Shown piece by piece: positions 26,942 through 36,559 of a DNA stretch of 64,000 nt. The position numbers and the translations under genes are program-made. Positions within the stretch are counted from its first letter, which is position 1. Each line of letters starts with the position of its first letter. This stretch comes from Phycisphaera sp. (lineage in GTDB: Bacteria; Planctomycetota; Phycisphaerae; Phycisphaerales; Zrk34): positions 1 through 64,000 of the forward strand of contig WGMA01000049.1 of NCBI GenBank assembly GCA_016125285.1, in the 5' to 3' direction. Under the pieces are notes generated by a model. The model was not told the origin of the DNA. It did no database searches and saw nothing but the letters and a program-made list of their open reading frames with translations.

Positions 26942-29900
26942 ATGCAGATTGCAAGATGCAAGGTGCACATTGTTGTGATGGTGTTGGCGGTCGCGCTTAC
27001 CGGTTCGCCGATGTTTGGTCAGGACGAGCCGCTCGACGAGGTGTCGCAGAAGGCCTCGCAGCTGGAGGGCCAGCTGACGAAGGTGCTCGACACGACGCCC
27101 GAGGCGGCGGACATGATGATCAAGCTCGTGGACCTCTACCACGCCAACGGTCGCGTGTTCGGGCTGATCCGCACGGGGCAGAAGTTCATCACGTCGCAGC
27201 CGAACCACCCCGGGCACCGCGACGTGATGCTCAAGCTGCTCGACGGGCTGGTGGCCACGTCGCGGAACCAGCAGATCGTCGCGACGGCGCGGCAGTTCCT
27301 CGAGCGCTACCCGCAGGACAAACAGGCGGCGGAGGTCGAGGGCACGCTGGCGCGGACGCTCGACGAGATGGGGCGGCGCGGTGAGTCCGCGCCGGTCTAC
27401 GCGGCGACGTGGAAGCGGCTGGGCGCGAAGCCGGGCGGCCCGGAGGCGGGCGCGACGGCGATGGAGCGTTACGGCTCGCTGAACAACGCCGAGGGCTTCA
27501 AGGCCGCGGCGGAGCTGGCCGACGAGATGCTCGACAAGCTCCCGAAGGGCTCGTTCGTCGACGAGGTCGCGTGGCAGGGGTTCCACTTCAACCGGCGGTA
27601 CAACAACTGGGCGGGCGCGAACCTGATCGGCATCAAGATGCTCCGCAAGGGCCTGCCGCTGGACAAGGAGCGGATGCGTCAGCTGCACGGGTTCATGGCC
27701 GAGCACTACGGCTACCAGAACCAGCACCGCAACGCGGTCGACGCGGCGACGAAGTCGCTGGCGCTGGGCGACGACCCGGACGTGCACATGCGGCGGATCT
27801 ACTCGCTGCACTCCGCGGAGGCGAAGCCGGACGAACTCGCCGCGGCGATCAAGGCGTTCGTCGACAAGTACCCCAACGATCGGCGTCGCTGGGAGGCGGC
27901 CGGGCTGCTGCCCTACGCGTATCAGCGCGCGGGACAGATCGATCGGGCGATGGACGAGATCGCGCAGGTGCTGCCGCACGACGGCCGCGTGCACGACCTG
28001 GCGATGCGGTGCGCCGAGTGGGCCGGCGACGACAAGGGCCTGCAGGCGAAGGCCGAGAAGATCCTCAACGACGCGATCGGCAAGAACAAGGAGCAGGCGG
28101 GGTGGATCCGCTACGCGCTGGCGTTCAGCCTGTACCGCGACCGGATGAAGGACGAGGACCGGTCGCGTCAGGTCGGCATGCAGATGCTCACCGACTCGCC
28201 GACCAACGAGGGGCGTGACCGCAACGCGGTGTATTGGCTGCTCGACTCGGTGAAAGACGAGGGGCAGTTCCACGCCGAGTTCACGCAGATCGCCGCGTCG
28301 GTCAAGCGGCACGCGGACCTGGGTTACCTCCGCGACTCGGTCGAGTCGTGGATCAAGGACCGCAGCCGACAGAAGGAACGCAAGGACCTCGCGGCGTGGG
28401 CGAAGGGCGAGCTGAACAAGCAGATCGGCAACGACGCGTACGTCAAGGCGTGGGACGAGGCGACGAGCAACAACCGCAACAACGAGGTCAAGGGACGCGA
28501 CGAGCTGATCGAAAAGTTCTACGGCCAGCTCGACGACGCCCAGGCGTGGCGCGTGCTCAGCGAGCAGGCCCAATACTACCGCTACTACGCGCCGAACAAT
28601 CAGCGTTCGCGCTGCGTCGAGCTGTACGAGAAGCTGGCCAAGCGGTTCGCCGACAACGACGAGGCGGCGCGGAACTACGTGCACGGGGCGGGCGATCACG
28701 GCGAGGTCGCGCAGAAGGTCGACGCCGTGCGGCACGCGTTGAAGCGAGAGCCGTTCCGAGAGGACGGCGACACGTGGCGTCGGATGCTCGGCATGGCGCT
28801 GGAGGCGAAGGACGACGCGCTGTTCAAGCAGGCGTACGAATGGGTGCTCAAGGCGCAGGACGGCTCGCCGAGCCTGTCTTACGCCAACGAGATCGGCGAC
28901 CTGCTCGAGAAGGCGAACATGAAGGACGAGGCGATGAAGTACTGGCGTGACCGGTACGCGCTCGACATGGACAACTACATGTCGCAGCAGGCGTGCGAGC
29001 GCATCACGCAGCGGCTGGAGGGCGACGCGCAGCGGAAGTTCGTCGAGAGCCTGCTCAAACAGCCGAGCAACTACCACGGCGCGTACGCGTCGTGGCTGGC
29101 GGACATCTGCCTCAAGGCGAACGACCTGAAGGGATTCGAGTCGGTCATGCGCGCGGCGCGCAAGCGGCAGGACGACCGGCCGTTCCGCGACTGGGGCATG
29201 GGCGACTACCCGGCCCGCTCGTGGATCGATCAGCTGCGCGGCTCGAAGGAGGCCGACGACGCGACGCGGCGCACGGTGTACACGGTCGTGCGCGACATGC
29301 AGCTCGGCCGGACGTCGGCGATGGCGCAGCTGTCGTTGCTGGAGCTCGACGCGGCGAGCGGCGCGAAGGCCGACCCGATGCAGACGCTGCTGGCGTATCA
29401 GCGCACGGCGACGACGGCGGGCGACAGCTCCTACGACTGGGACACGCTGATGCCGTTCGCGCAGTCGGCGCTGACGCGCAAGGACTACGCGGCCACGGCG
29501 ACACTCGCCACGGCGATGCTCAACAACGTCGACAACGTCGACTCGAAGCGGCAGAAGTCGGCCCGCGACATGGTCGGCCAGGCGTACAGCCGGATGGGCG
29601 GCGTGGGCCTGACGATCGACGAGGACTCGCCGCTGGCGCCGCTGCTCAAGGCGGCGTTGTACCTGCGGCTCGGCGACCGGACGCTCGCGCTCGACGCGTA
29701 CAACGCGAACCGCGAGCTGTTCGATCAGCACCGCACGGAGGTGCCGGTCGATCTGCTGCTGTTCGTGACCGAGAACCTGATCGCGGCGGGCGGCGACGCG
29801 AACCACGACAAGGCGGAAGACGTGCTGCGGTCGTGGCTGCTGAAGTTCGGCGAGTCGGCGAACGTGGAGACGAAGACCAAGGCGCAGGTGCAGCTGCTGC

Positions 29901-32900
29901 TGGCGCGGAACTACTACAAGGCGGGTCGGTTCGAGGTGGCGCGCAGCGAGTACCAGACGGTGATCAGCCGCTATGCCGACACCGACGAGGCGATCGACGC
30001 GGAGTTCGGCATCGGCGAGTCGTACATGGCGCAGAAGATCTACGACAAGGCCGAGCAGGTGTTCGAGAAGCTGGCCGGGGCGCGGGACCGCCGGACGGTG
30101 ATCCGCGCCGAGTACCTGCGTGGCGTGCTGGCGTACCGGCGGGGCGACCGCGACGAGGCGCGGCAGATCTTTACCGACGTGCTCGAGCGCGTGCCCGACG
30201 TGAACATGGCGGACCAGGCGCTGTTCAACCTCGCGGAGGTGTACGGCGACGAGCAGCGTCACATGGATCAGCTGGAGCTGCTGCGGACGGTCGGCCGCCT
30301 CGGCCGGTCGAGCAAACGCTGGCACACGCCGGGCAAGGCGCTGTCGATCGTGGTGCAGGACAGCGACCTGGGCATCAGCCGCGGGCACACGAAGATCCCC
30401 GTGATCATCAAGACCGAGCCGGGCGGCGACGAGGAGACGGTGCACCTATTCAGCGGCGGCGCGGGCAAGGGCCTGTTCCGCGCCGACATCCCCACGCGGC
30501 TCGGCGTCGTCGAGAAAGGTGACGGCGTGCTGCAGATCACCGGCAAGGATCACATCACCGTCGACTATCCGGAAGAGTTCAAGAAGCAGTTCCGCAGCGT
30601 GCCTCTCGCGGACGCGGACATCGGCATCGCCGCCGACGCGAAGTTCGAGGTGGCCTCGTCGAAGATCGTCGACCAGGAGGAGGAGACGTTCTCGCAGAAG
30701 CTCAAGCGTGAGGAGCAGGACGCCGAGGCCGAGGAGCAGCGTAAGAGCCAGGGCCGACCGAAGAATCAGATCAAGCCGGGCAACCCGGTGTATATGCGTG
30801 TGGCGGACGCGGACCGGGACGCGTCGGACGAGGCGGACAAGGTGATCGTGAAGCTCGTGGCGTCGAGCGGCGACCAGGTGCAGGTGTCGCTGATGGAGAC
30901 CGGGCCGCACACCGGCCTGTTCGAGGGCGCGACGACGACGAACGAACTGCCGGCCGGCGCGCTGGCGTCGGACAACGCGATCGATCACAGCCCGCTGATG
31001 GCGATCGATCACGACCCGGCGTCGTACTGGATCAGTGAGCCGGACGGCGCGACGCCGAAGTGGCTGAGCGTGGACATGAAGGACCTGCGTCGCGTGGCGA
31101 AGGTGAAGGTGACGACGCCGGACCCGGTGAACCACGCGCCGGTGCGGATGCGGCTGCAGGGCAGTCACGACGGGCGATACTGGTACACGGTCACGGCGTT
31201 CCCGCCGCGCCGGCCGGTCGCGTCGCTGACCAAGGACTTCGGCCGGATGACGCAGCGCGTGTGGAAGCTGAACCGCTCGCAGGACGCCGACACGTGGCGC
31301 GACCTGGTGGACCTGACGCGTAACCGCGAGCCGAGCGCGTCGAGCGATAAGGTCGAGCAGCTGTCGTGGTCGCTGGCGGCGGACGACGATGCGGCGAAGA
31401 AGCCGCACGTGGTGGTGTGGTCGGGCAAGCTGGTGCAGCCGCGCGACGGCGCGGTGCGTTTCGCGGTGACCGGCAGCCGCGTGGGCGTGCAGGTCAACGG
31501 CATCATGGAGCTGCCGTACGACACGCACCGCGGCGGCGGACAGGTCGACGTGTACCTGCCGCGCGGCCTGCACGACGTGACCATCGTCGCGCTGATCGAC
31601 GACCCGACGCGCGGCGTCACCGCGACCCGCGCCCGCGAGAACCTCAACGCCGAGCGCGTCACCCTCGCCGACTTCCGCGCCACCGACTTCGAGCTCGACA
31701 CGCCGCTGGCCAAGTCCGCCGGCGCCGCCGAGCCCGGCGGCAAGCCCGCGGCGTCCGCGCAGAAGCCGATTGTGCTGTCCGCCGTCGACGCGAAGCTCGA
31801 CAAGAAGACCGACCAGTTCGGACTGTTTGACGGGAACAACAAGGTCAAGGGGCTGGGCTACTGGCAGAACGAGGGCGACCACGCGACGTGGGAGTTCGAC
31901 GCGCCAACGCCCGGCGTGTACAGCCTCGCGATGCACCTGGCGCACCAGGGCGCGGGCAGCCGCTACATCATCGAGTTCGGCGATCAGACGCTGCGCGGCG
32001 CCGTGCCCGACACCGGCGATTGGAAGAAGTTCGTCGATCACGACGCGGGCATGATCCGCATCGATAAGCCCGGCAAAGTCAAGCTGATCATCCGCCCGGA
32101 GAAGATCGAGAACGGCGGGCTGATGGACCTGACCGCCGTGACGCTGCACCCGACCAACGGCGCGACCGTCGTGCAGACCGGCAACACGTGGCAGTTCGAC
32201 ATCCCGCCCGCCGAGCTGCGGCACGTGCGCGTCGTCGTCGACGAGTACCTCGGCGAAGCGGTGGCGATCAGCAACGTCGAGATCGCCGGCGACTCGGCGC
32301 CCGAGCCCTACATCCCCACGAAGGACGACGTGCTGGCGCTGGCCAGCAACAACGTGCTGGAGATCGCCGCCGGCGACACCGTCACCGCGAGCTACACCGA
32401 CGAGTACACGACGTCCGGCCAGGCCAACCGTCTGCTCAGCTCCGAGCTGACCGCCACGTACTTCAACGGGTCGATCGAACCAATCGCCTATGACTTCGCA
32501 CGCGACGCCAACGGGGCGGTGCAGCAGGTGCGCAAGGACCTGATGCGGATCGACCCCGGCGAGCGGATCACGCTCGAGGTCACCGACTACGACATGGACC
32601 AGAGCGCGCAGCCGGACAAGGTCGACGTGTTCGTCCGGCTCAATGAGAACGGCGAGCCGATCAAGCTCACGGCGACCGAGACCGAGGAGTACACCGGCGT
32701 GTTCCGCACGGAGATCGACACGTCGGCGGAGACGCAGGAGGGCAAGCTGGCGGTGAAGCCCGGCGACCGCGTGTACCTGCAGTACGTCGATCACCAGAAC
32801 ACGTTCCCCGGCCACAGCGTGCCGCGCGAGGCGGTGGTGTACGTCACGGAGCCGACAGAGGGGCGCGTGCGCGTCGTCGAGACGCGCTACGTGCACCCCG

Positions 32901-34663
32901 ACGCCGAGAAGCAGCCGAACGCCAAGGCGCAGGCCGTGTATCTGCCGCCGAACCCCGACACGCCGGCCGACCACGTCGCGGGCGTGGCGTACGAGGTGCC
33001 GCTGACGGTCGAGGTGATCGACCCCGACGCGGCGAAGGACAGCAGCTCGTCGGTTGTGGTGAAGCTGACGACGACGGACGGCGCGACGGTCGACGTGCGG
33101 TGCGTCGTGTCGCCAGCGTTCGCGTCGAAGGGCAACGCGCCGGCCGACGTGGAGAACTGGGCGCTGCTGGAAGGGCGGTTCGTCGGGCAGGCGGTGATGC
33201 AGCTCGGCGGCAAGGACAGCCCGGTGCAGGTGCCGACGACCGCGGGGCTGCCGACGCGGATCATCGGCGGGCCGGTCGACCCCGACGCCGAGGCCGACGG
33301 CAAGCCCAAGCCCGGCAACGACCTGGTCGTTCGTGTGTTGAACATCAGCGGCAAGGACCGCGTGACCGCCACGTACACCGACAAGCTGCGGCCGGACAAC
33401 AAGCCGGCCGATCTCGCGGCCGCCGGTCGCCTGATCGCCAACGGCGAGCTGCACATCACCGACCGCGACTACGAGGACGACCTGGAGATGCTGCACGTCG
33501 GCGAGAAGCTTTTCCTCGTCGTGACCGACCCGGACGGCGACGTGTCGGACGACCGCGACAAGGTGCAGGTGCGCATCACGTCGTCACGCGGCGAGGACGA
33601 GACGCTGGAACTCGAGGAAACGCTGACGCACTCGGGCGTGTTCACGGGCGCGGCGCCGCTGAAGGCGCGCGAGAAGCCCACGGCGTCGAACCTCACGCCG
33701 AACGACCCGGAGATCGAGACGTTCTTCGGCGACACGCTCGTGGTGACCTACGTCGACAACACCGCCAGCACCGACGACGGCAAGCTCACGCTGACGCGCG
33801 ACGTGCCGGTGGCGATCGGCACCGACGGGATCGTCGCGGCGTTCAGCAAGGTGTTCGGCGACGAGGAGCTGGCCGTGCAGACGCAGTTCCATATCGCCGA
33901 GTCGTACTTCGAGCTGTTCAAGAGCCACCTGAAGCTCGGCCGCACCGAGGAGATGAACAAGGACCTCGACGCCGGCCGCCGGCTGCTGCGTGAGCTGATG
34001 GAGGACTACCCGAACCCGAAGTACGCGCCGCGCGTGGCGTACCTGCTCGGGCAGTTCGCCCAGGAGCTCAAGCAGTGGGACGAGGCGATCGACGCCTACC
34101 GCACGATCGTGCGGCGTTACCCGGATCACACGCTCGCCGCCGACGCGCAGTACAAGCTGGCGCAGTCGTACGAGGAGGCCGGCGAGATCAACGAGGCGCT
34201 GGAGGCGTACGTCACGCTCGCCGCGACGTACCCCAAGAGCCCGCTGATCCCGAACGTGATGATCCGCATCAACGAGTACTTCTACGTCGACAAAAACTAC
34301 GTCGTGGCGGCGCAGGTCGGCGAGAAGTTCCTCGAGCGATTCGAGAGCCACCAGTGGGCGGCGAAGATGGCGTTCCGCGTGGGCCAGTGTTACTACAAGG
34401 ACGAGCAGTACAAGAAGGCTGCCGCGGCGTTCGACGAGTTCGTCAAGAAGTTCCCGGACGACGCGCTGGCCGCCGACTCGCTGTTCTGGGCCGGCGAGTC
34501 GTACCGTCAGGGCAAGGACGTGCCCAACGCGTTCCGCCGCTACAACCGCTGCCGGTGGGACTTCCCCGAGACCGACGCCGCGAAATACGCACGCGGTCGC
34601 CTCGCGCTGCCCGAGATGCTCGAGCAGTTCGAGCGCGAGGCGCGTGTCGAAGAAGACAAGTGA
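26942..34663 (+). CDS. Giant exported TPR protein with discoidin-, PA14- and CBM-like segments
   Basis: About 2,573 residues. After a signal (KVHIVVMVLAVALTGSPMFG) a TPR/alpha-solenoid runs to about residue 1130. Beta domains follow: VVQDSDLGISRGHTKIPVII near 1145; a DADRDASDEADK repeat near 1285; an F5/8C-like unit near 1343-1430 (HDGRYWYTVTAF); a PA14-like unit near 1473-1555 (FAVTGSRVGVQVNGIM); and a CBM6/35-like unit near 1640-1740. Ig-like repeats with the D.D.D.S pattern follow (TDYDMDQSAQPDK, TDPDGDVSDDRDK). TPRs close the protein from about 2310. ATG 26942 is chosen for AAGGA eight bases upstream; the frame opens at 26924. It may bind glycans at the surface and connect to the ExbBD motor encoded next. 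Confidence 0.78.
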   Translation: MQIARCKVHIVVMVLAVALTGSPMFGQDEPLDEVSQKASQLEGQLTKVLDTTPEAADMMIKLVDLYHANGRVFGLIRTGQKFITSQPNHPGHRDVMLKLLDGLVATSRNQQIVATARQFLERYPQDKQAAEVEGTLARTLDEMGRRGESAPVYAATWKRLGAKPGGPEAGATAMERYGSLNNAEGFKAAAELADEMLDKLPKGSFVDEVAWQGFHFNRRYNNWAGANLIGIKMLRKGLPLDKERMRQLHGFMAEHYGYQNQHRNAVDAATKSLALGDDPDVHMRRIYSLHSAEAKPDELAAAIKAFVDKYPNDRRRWEAAGLLPYAYQRAGQIDRAMDEIAQVLPHDGRVHDLAMRCAEWAGDDKGLQAKAEKILNDAIGKNKEQAGWIRYALAFSLYRDRMKDEDRSRQVGMQMLTDSPTNEGRDRNAVYWLLDSVKDEGQFHAEFTQIAASVKRHADLGYLRDSVESWIKDRSRQKERKDLAAWAKGELNKQIGNDAYVKAWDEATSNNRNNEVKGRDELIEKFYGQLDDAQAWRVLSEQAQYYRYYAPNNQRSRCVELYEKLAKRFADNDEAARNYVHGAGDHGEVAQKVDAVRHALKREPFREDGDTWRRMLGMALEAKDDALFKQAYEWVLKAQDGSPSLSYANEIGDLLEKANMKDEAMKYWRDRYALDMDNYMSQQACERITQRLEGDAQRKFVESLLKQPSNYHGAYASWLADICLKANDLKGFESVMRAARKRQDDRPFRDWGMGDYPARSWIDQLRGSKEADDATRRTVYTVVRDMQLGRTSAMAQLSLLELDAASGAKADPMQTLLAYQRTATTAGDSSYDWDTLMPFAQSALTRKDYAATATLATAMLNNVDNVDSKRQKSARDMVGQAYSRMGGVGLTIDEDSPLAPLLKAALYLRLGDRTLALDAYNANRELFDQHRTEVPVDLLLFVTENLIAAGGDANHDKAEDVLRSWLLKFGESANVETKTKAQVQLLLARNYYKAGRFEVARSEYQTVISRYADTDEAIDAEFGIGESYMAQKIYDKAEQVFEKLAGARDRRTVIRAEYLRGVLAYRRGDRDEARQIFTDVLERVPDVNMADQALFNLAEVYGDEQRHMDQLELLRTVGRLGRSSKRWHTPGKALSIVVQDSDLGISRGHTKIPVIIKTEPGGDEETVHLFSGGAGKGLFRADIPTRLGVVEKGDGVLQITGKDHITVDYPEEFKKQFRSVPLADADIGIAADAKFEVASSKIVDQEEETFSQKLKREEQDAEAEEQRKSQGRPKNQIKPGNPVYMRVADADRDASDEADKVIVKLVASSGDQVQVSLMETGPHTGLFEGATTTNELPAGALASDNAIDHSPLMAIDHDPASYWISEPDGATPKWLSVDMKDLRRVAKVKVTTPDPVNHAPVRMRLQGSHDGRYWYTVTAFPPRRPVASLTKDFGRMTQRVWKLNRSQDADTWRDLVDLTRNREPSASSDKVEQLSWSLAADDDAAKKPHVVVWSGKLVQPRDGAVRFAVTGSRVGVQVNGIMELPYDTHRGGGQVDVYLPRGLHDVTIVALIDDPTRGVTATRARENLNAERVTLADFRATDFELDTPLAKSAGAAEPGGKPAASAQKPIVLSAVDAKLDKKTDQFGLFDGNNKVKGLGYWQNEGDHATWEFDAPTPGVYSLAMHLAHQGAGSRYIIEFGDQTLRGAVPDTGDWKKFVDHDAGMIRIDKPGKVKLIIRPEKIENGGLMDLTAVTLHPTNGATVVQTGNTWQFDIPPAELRHVRVVVDEYLGEAVAISNVEIAGDSAPEPYIPTKDDVLALASNNVLEIAAGDTVTASYTDEYTTSGQANRLLSSELTATYFNGSIEPIAYDFARDANGAVQQVRKDLMRIDPGERITLEVTDYDMDQSAQPDKVDVFVRLNENGEPIKLTATETEEYTGVFRTEIDTSAETQEGKLAVKPGDRVYLQYVDHQNTFPGHSVPREAVVYVTEPTEGRVRVVETRYVHPDAEKQPNAKAQAVYLPPNPDTPADHVAGVAYEVPLTVEVIDPDAAKDSSSSVVVKLTTTDGATVDVRCVVSPAFASKGNAPADVENWALLEGRFVGQAVMQLGGKDSPVQVPTTAGLPTRIIGGPVDPDAEADGKPKPGNDLVVRVLNISGKDRVTATYTDKLRPDNKPADLAAAGRLIANGELHITDRDYEDDLEMLHVGEKLFLVVTDPDGDVSDDRDKVQVRITSSRGEDETLELEETLTHSGVFTGAAPLKAREKPTASNLTPNDPEIETFFGDTLVVTYVDNTASTDDGKLTLTRDVPVAIGTDGIVAAFSKVFGDEELAVQTQFHIAESYFELFKSHLKLGRTEEMNKDLDAGRRLLRELMEDYPNPKYAPRVAYLLGQFAQELKQWDEAIDAYRTIVRRYPDHTLAADAQYKLAQSYEEAGEINEALEAYVTLAATYPKSPLIPNVMIRINEYFYVDKNYVVAAQVGEKFLERFESHQWAAKMAFRVGQCYYKDEQYKKAAAAFDEFVKKFPDDALAADSLFWAGESYRQGKDVPNAFRRYNRCRWDFPETDAAKYARGRLALPEMLEQFEREARVEEDK

Positions 34664-34695
34664 CGTGAACCTCCAATGATCGAGAGCGAGTAGCC

Positions 34696-35601
34696 ATGTT
34701 GTATCTGTTAGCACAGGCCGCCGAAACCGCGACGAAGGCCGCCGACGCCGTGGGGCAGGCCGCCGCCGACGCGGCGCCCGCCGCGACCGCCGCCGCACAC
34801 GCCACCGACGCCGCTCAGCAGGTCGCGCAGAACGCCGAGCCGTCGATGATCAGCCAGATGCTGCACTCCGGTGCGCTGGCGTTGCTGATCGACGGCGGCT
34901 TCTTCATGTGGCCCATCCTGCTGCTGGGCATCCTCGCCGCGGGCGTGATCATCGAGCGCTACCGCTCGCTGAAGATGCTCGGCACGGACGCCGGCACGCT
35001 GCGCGAAGACGTGCGCAGGCTGCTGGAATCCGACGACGCCGAGGGCGCGCTGACGCTCTGCGACGAATCACGCGGGCCGGTCCCGGCGATCCTGTCCGCC
35101 GGCCTCCGCCGCTACGTCGTGCTGCGTCGGCTCAACTACGACCCGGCCCGCATCGAGGCCGGCGTCGTCAAGTCCATGGAGGACTACGGCGTGCACGTCG
35201 TCGCCGCGCTCGAGCGACACCTGCCCATCCTCGCCACCGTCGCCTCCGTCGCGCCGATGATCGGCTTCCTCGGCACGGTGCAGGGCATGATCGTCGCCTT
35301 CCGCGATATCCGCACGGGCCTCGGCACGGCCAACATCATCGAGCTTGCCGCCGGCGGCATCGAGGTCGCGCTGCTGACCACGTGCTTCGGCCTGATCGTC
35401 GGCATCCCGGCGTATCTGGCGTACAACTTCTTCACCAGCGTCATCAATCGCTTCGTGCTGGACGTCGAAGAGTCCGCGTCGGAACTCATCGAGACCGTCA
35501 CGCTGCACCTGACGCTTCAGCAGCACGAGCAGGCCGAGTCCGCGTCGCACGCCGCGCCGCACCTCGACGACAGCGAGGCGGACCTCCAGGCCTCGGCGTG
35601 A
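34696..35601 (+). CDS. MotA/TolQ/ExbB proton channel family protein
   Basis: Three transmembrane helices are at about 66-88 (FFMWPILLLGILAAGVII), 175-197 (VASVAPMIGFLGTVQGMIVAF) and 212-240 (IEVALLTTCFGLIVGIPAYLAYNFF). The GFLGTVQGMI and E-ALLTT-FGL-VGIPA motifs are those of ExbB/TolQ. It should form the pentameric stator that drives ExbD partners with proton flow. An Ala-rich 55-residue N-terminal extension (AAADAAPAATAAA) and an acidic C-terminal tail are unusual. The gene follows the giant TPR gene by 32 bp and precedes two exbD genes. Confidence 0.93.
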   Translation: MLYLLAQAAETATKAADAVGQAAADAAPAATAAAHATDAAQQVAQNAEPSMISQMLHSGALALLIDGGFFMWPILLLGILAAGVIIERYRSLKMLGTDAGTLREDVRRLLESDDAEGALTLCDESRGPVPAILSAGLRRYVVLRRLNYDPARIEAGVVKSMEDYGVHVVAALERHLPILATVASVAPMIGFLGTVQGMIVAFRDIRTGLGTANIIELAAGGIEVALLTTCFGLIVGIPAYLAYNFFTSVINRFVLDVEESASELIETVTLHLTLQQHEQAESASHAAPHLDDSEADLQASA

Positions 35602-35637
35602 TCGTCGCCGCAACCTCTCGGAAGTGACCCCGGCGTT

Positions 35638-36066
35638 ATGAAACTCAGGCTGAAACGCAACAAGCTGATGGCCGAGCCGCCCGCGATGGCGACGGGCGAT
35701 ATCGCGTTCATCCTCATCATCTTCTTCCTCGTGTGCGTGTCGGTGCAGCCCGACAGCGGACGCGAGCAGCAGATCCCGCGCAGCGAGTCGAAGGAGCAGA
35801 AGACCGAGCAGTCGAAGAACATCGAGGTCGCGATGACGCGCGACCGCGCGACGATCAACGGCAACCCCGTGCCCAACGAGGAATTCGTCGGCCGGCTGCG
35901 GACGATGCTCGCGTCGAAGCAGCGCCCCGAGGACCGCATCGTCGTGGTCAAGAGCCGGCAGGACACACCGTACATGTGGTGGATCAAGGTCACCGGCTGG
36001 ATCGAGGAGGCCGGGGGCATCATCACGCTGCAGCTCGAAGAAGAACGCACGGTGGTGACGCCATGA
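35638..36066 (+). CDS. ExbD/TolR-family protein, first copy
   Basis: A basic N-terminus (KLRLKRNK) is followed by one membrane helix (AFILIIFFLVCVSV) with the proton-carrying Asp21 in GDIAFILIIFF, as in ExbD and TolR. The periplasmic part holds the ExbD fold (ATINGNPVPNEEFVGRLRTML, DRIVVVKSRQDTPYMWWIKVTGWIEEAG). It would work with the ExbB-like channel. Its stop overlaps the next gene by four bases. Confidence 0.9.
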   Translation: MKLRLKRNKLMAEPPAMATGDIAFILIIFFLVCVSVQPDSGREQQIPRSESKEQKTEQSKNIEVAMTRDRATINGNPVPNEEFVGRLRTMLASKQRPEDRIVVVKSRQDTPYMWWIKVTGWIEEAGGIITLQLEEERTVVTP

Positions 36067-36491
36067 AGATCAAACGCAAGACATTCAGCGCCGACGTGCC
36101 GAGCATGGCGATGGGTGACATCATCTTCACGCTGCTGATCTTCTTCGTAATCCTCGCGCGGGCGCAGGACGACAGCCACCTGAAGTGGGAGCCGGCCAAG
36201 TCGCCCGACGTCGACCAGGCGAAGCACGCGCTGGCCAGCGTCGTGATCGATGTGAACAACAAGCTGTACCTCAACGGCCAGCCGATCGGCGTCAGCCAGC
36301 TGGCGGGCGCGCTGAAGGAGCGGCTCGGCAACGCCCCGGCCGGGGAGCGCACGGTGCTGCTGAAGGTGCACCGCGAGGCGACGGCGCAGTTCTTCGAGCC
36401 GGTGATCGAGGCGATCAGCGAGGCGGGCGGCGACCTGCTGCACGTGCTCGAGCAGGAACGCGACGACAAGAAGCAGGCCCGCGCGCCGTGA
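36063..36491 (+). CDS. ExbD/TolR-family protein, second copy
   Basis: Same length and plan as the first copy but clearly divergent. It has KIKRKTF, the helix MGDIIFTLLIFFVILARA with Asp19, and a periplasmic domain with KLYLNGQPIGVSQLAGALKERL and EPVIEAISEAGGDLLHV. The ATGA overlap with the first copy suggests equal synthesis. Two distinct ExbD proteins with one channel imply a heterodimeric rotor in the complex, as inferred for AglQ/AglS with AglR in Myxococcus. Confidence 0.9.
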   Translation: MKIKRKTFSADVPSMAMGDIIFTLLIFFVILARAQDDSHLKWEPAKSPDVDQAKHALASVVIDVNNKLYLNGQPIGVSQLAGALKERLGNAPAGERTVLLKVHREATAQFFEPVIEAISEAGGDLLHVLEQERDDKKQARAP

Positions 36492-36559
36492 CGGGCTGAC
36501 CCTCGGCGGGCGCGGGGAGTGACAGCCACAGCATTGATACGAACGCACGGAGAGACGAC

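Noticed and set aside
24215-33496. Very long minus-strand open frames (about 2,076 and 1,016 codons) opposite the TPR genes
   Set aside because: They are mirror frames of GC-rich genes, with Arg/His/Val-biased composition, no domains and no ribosome-binding sites.
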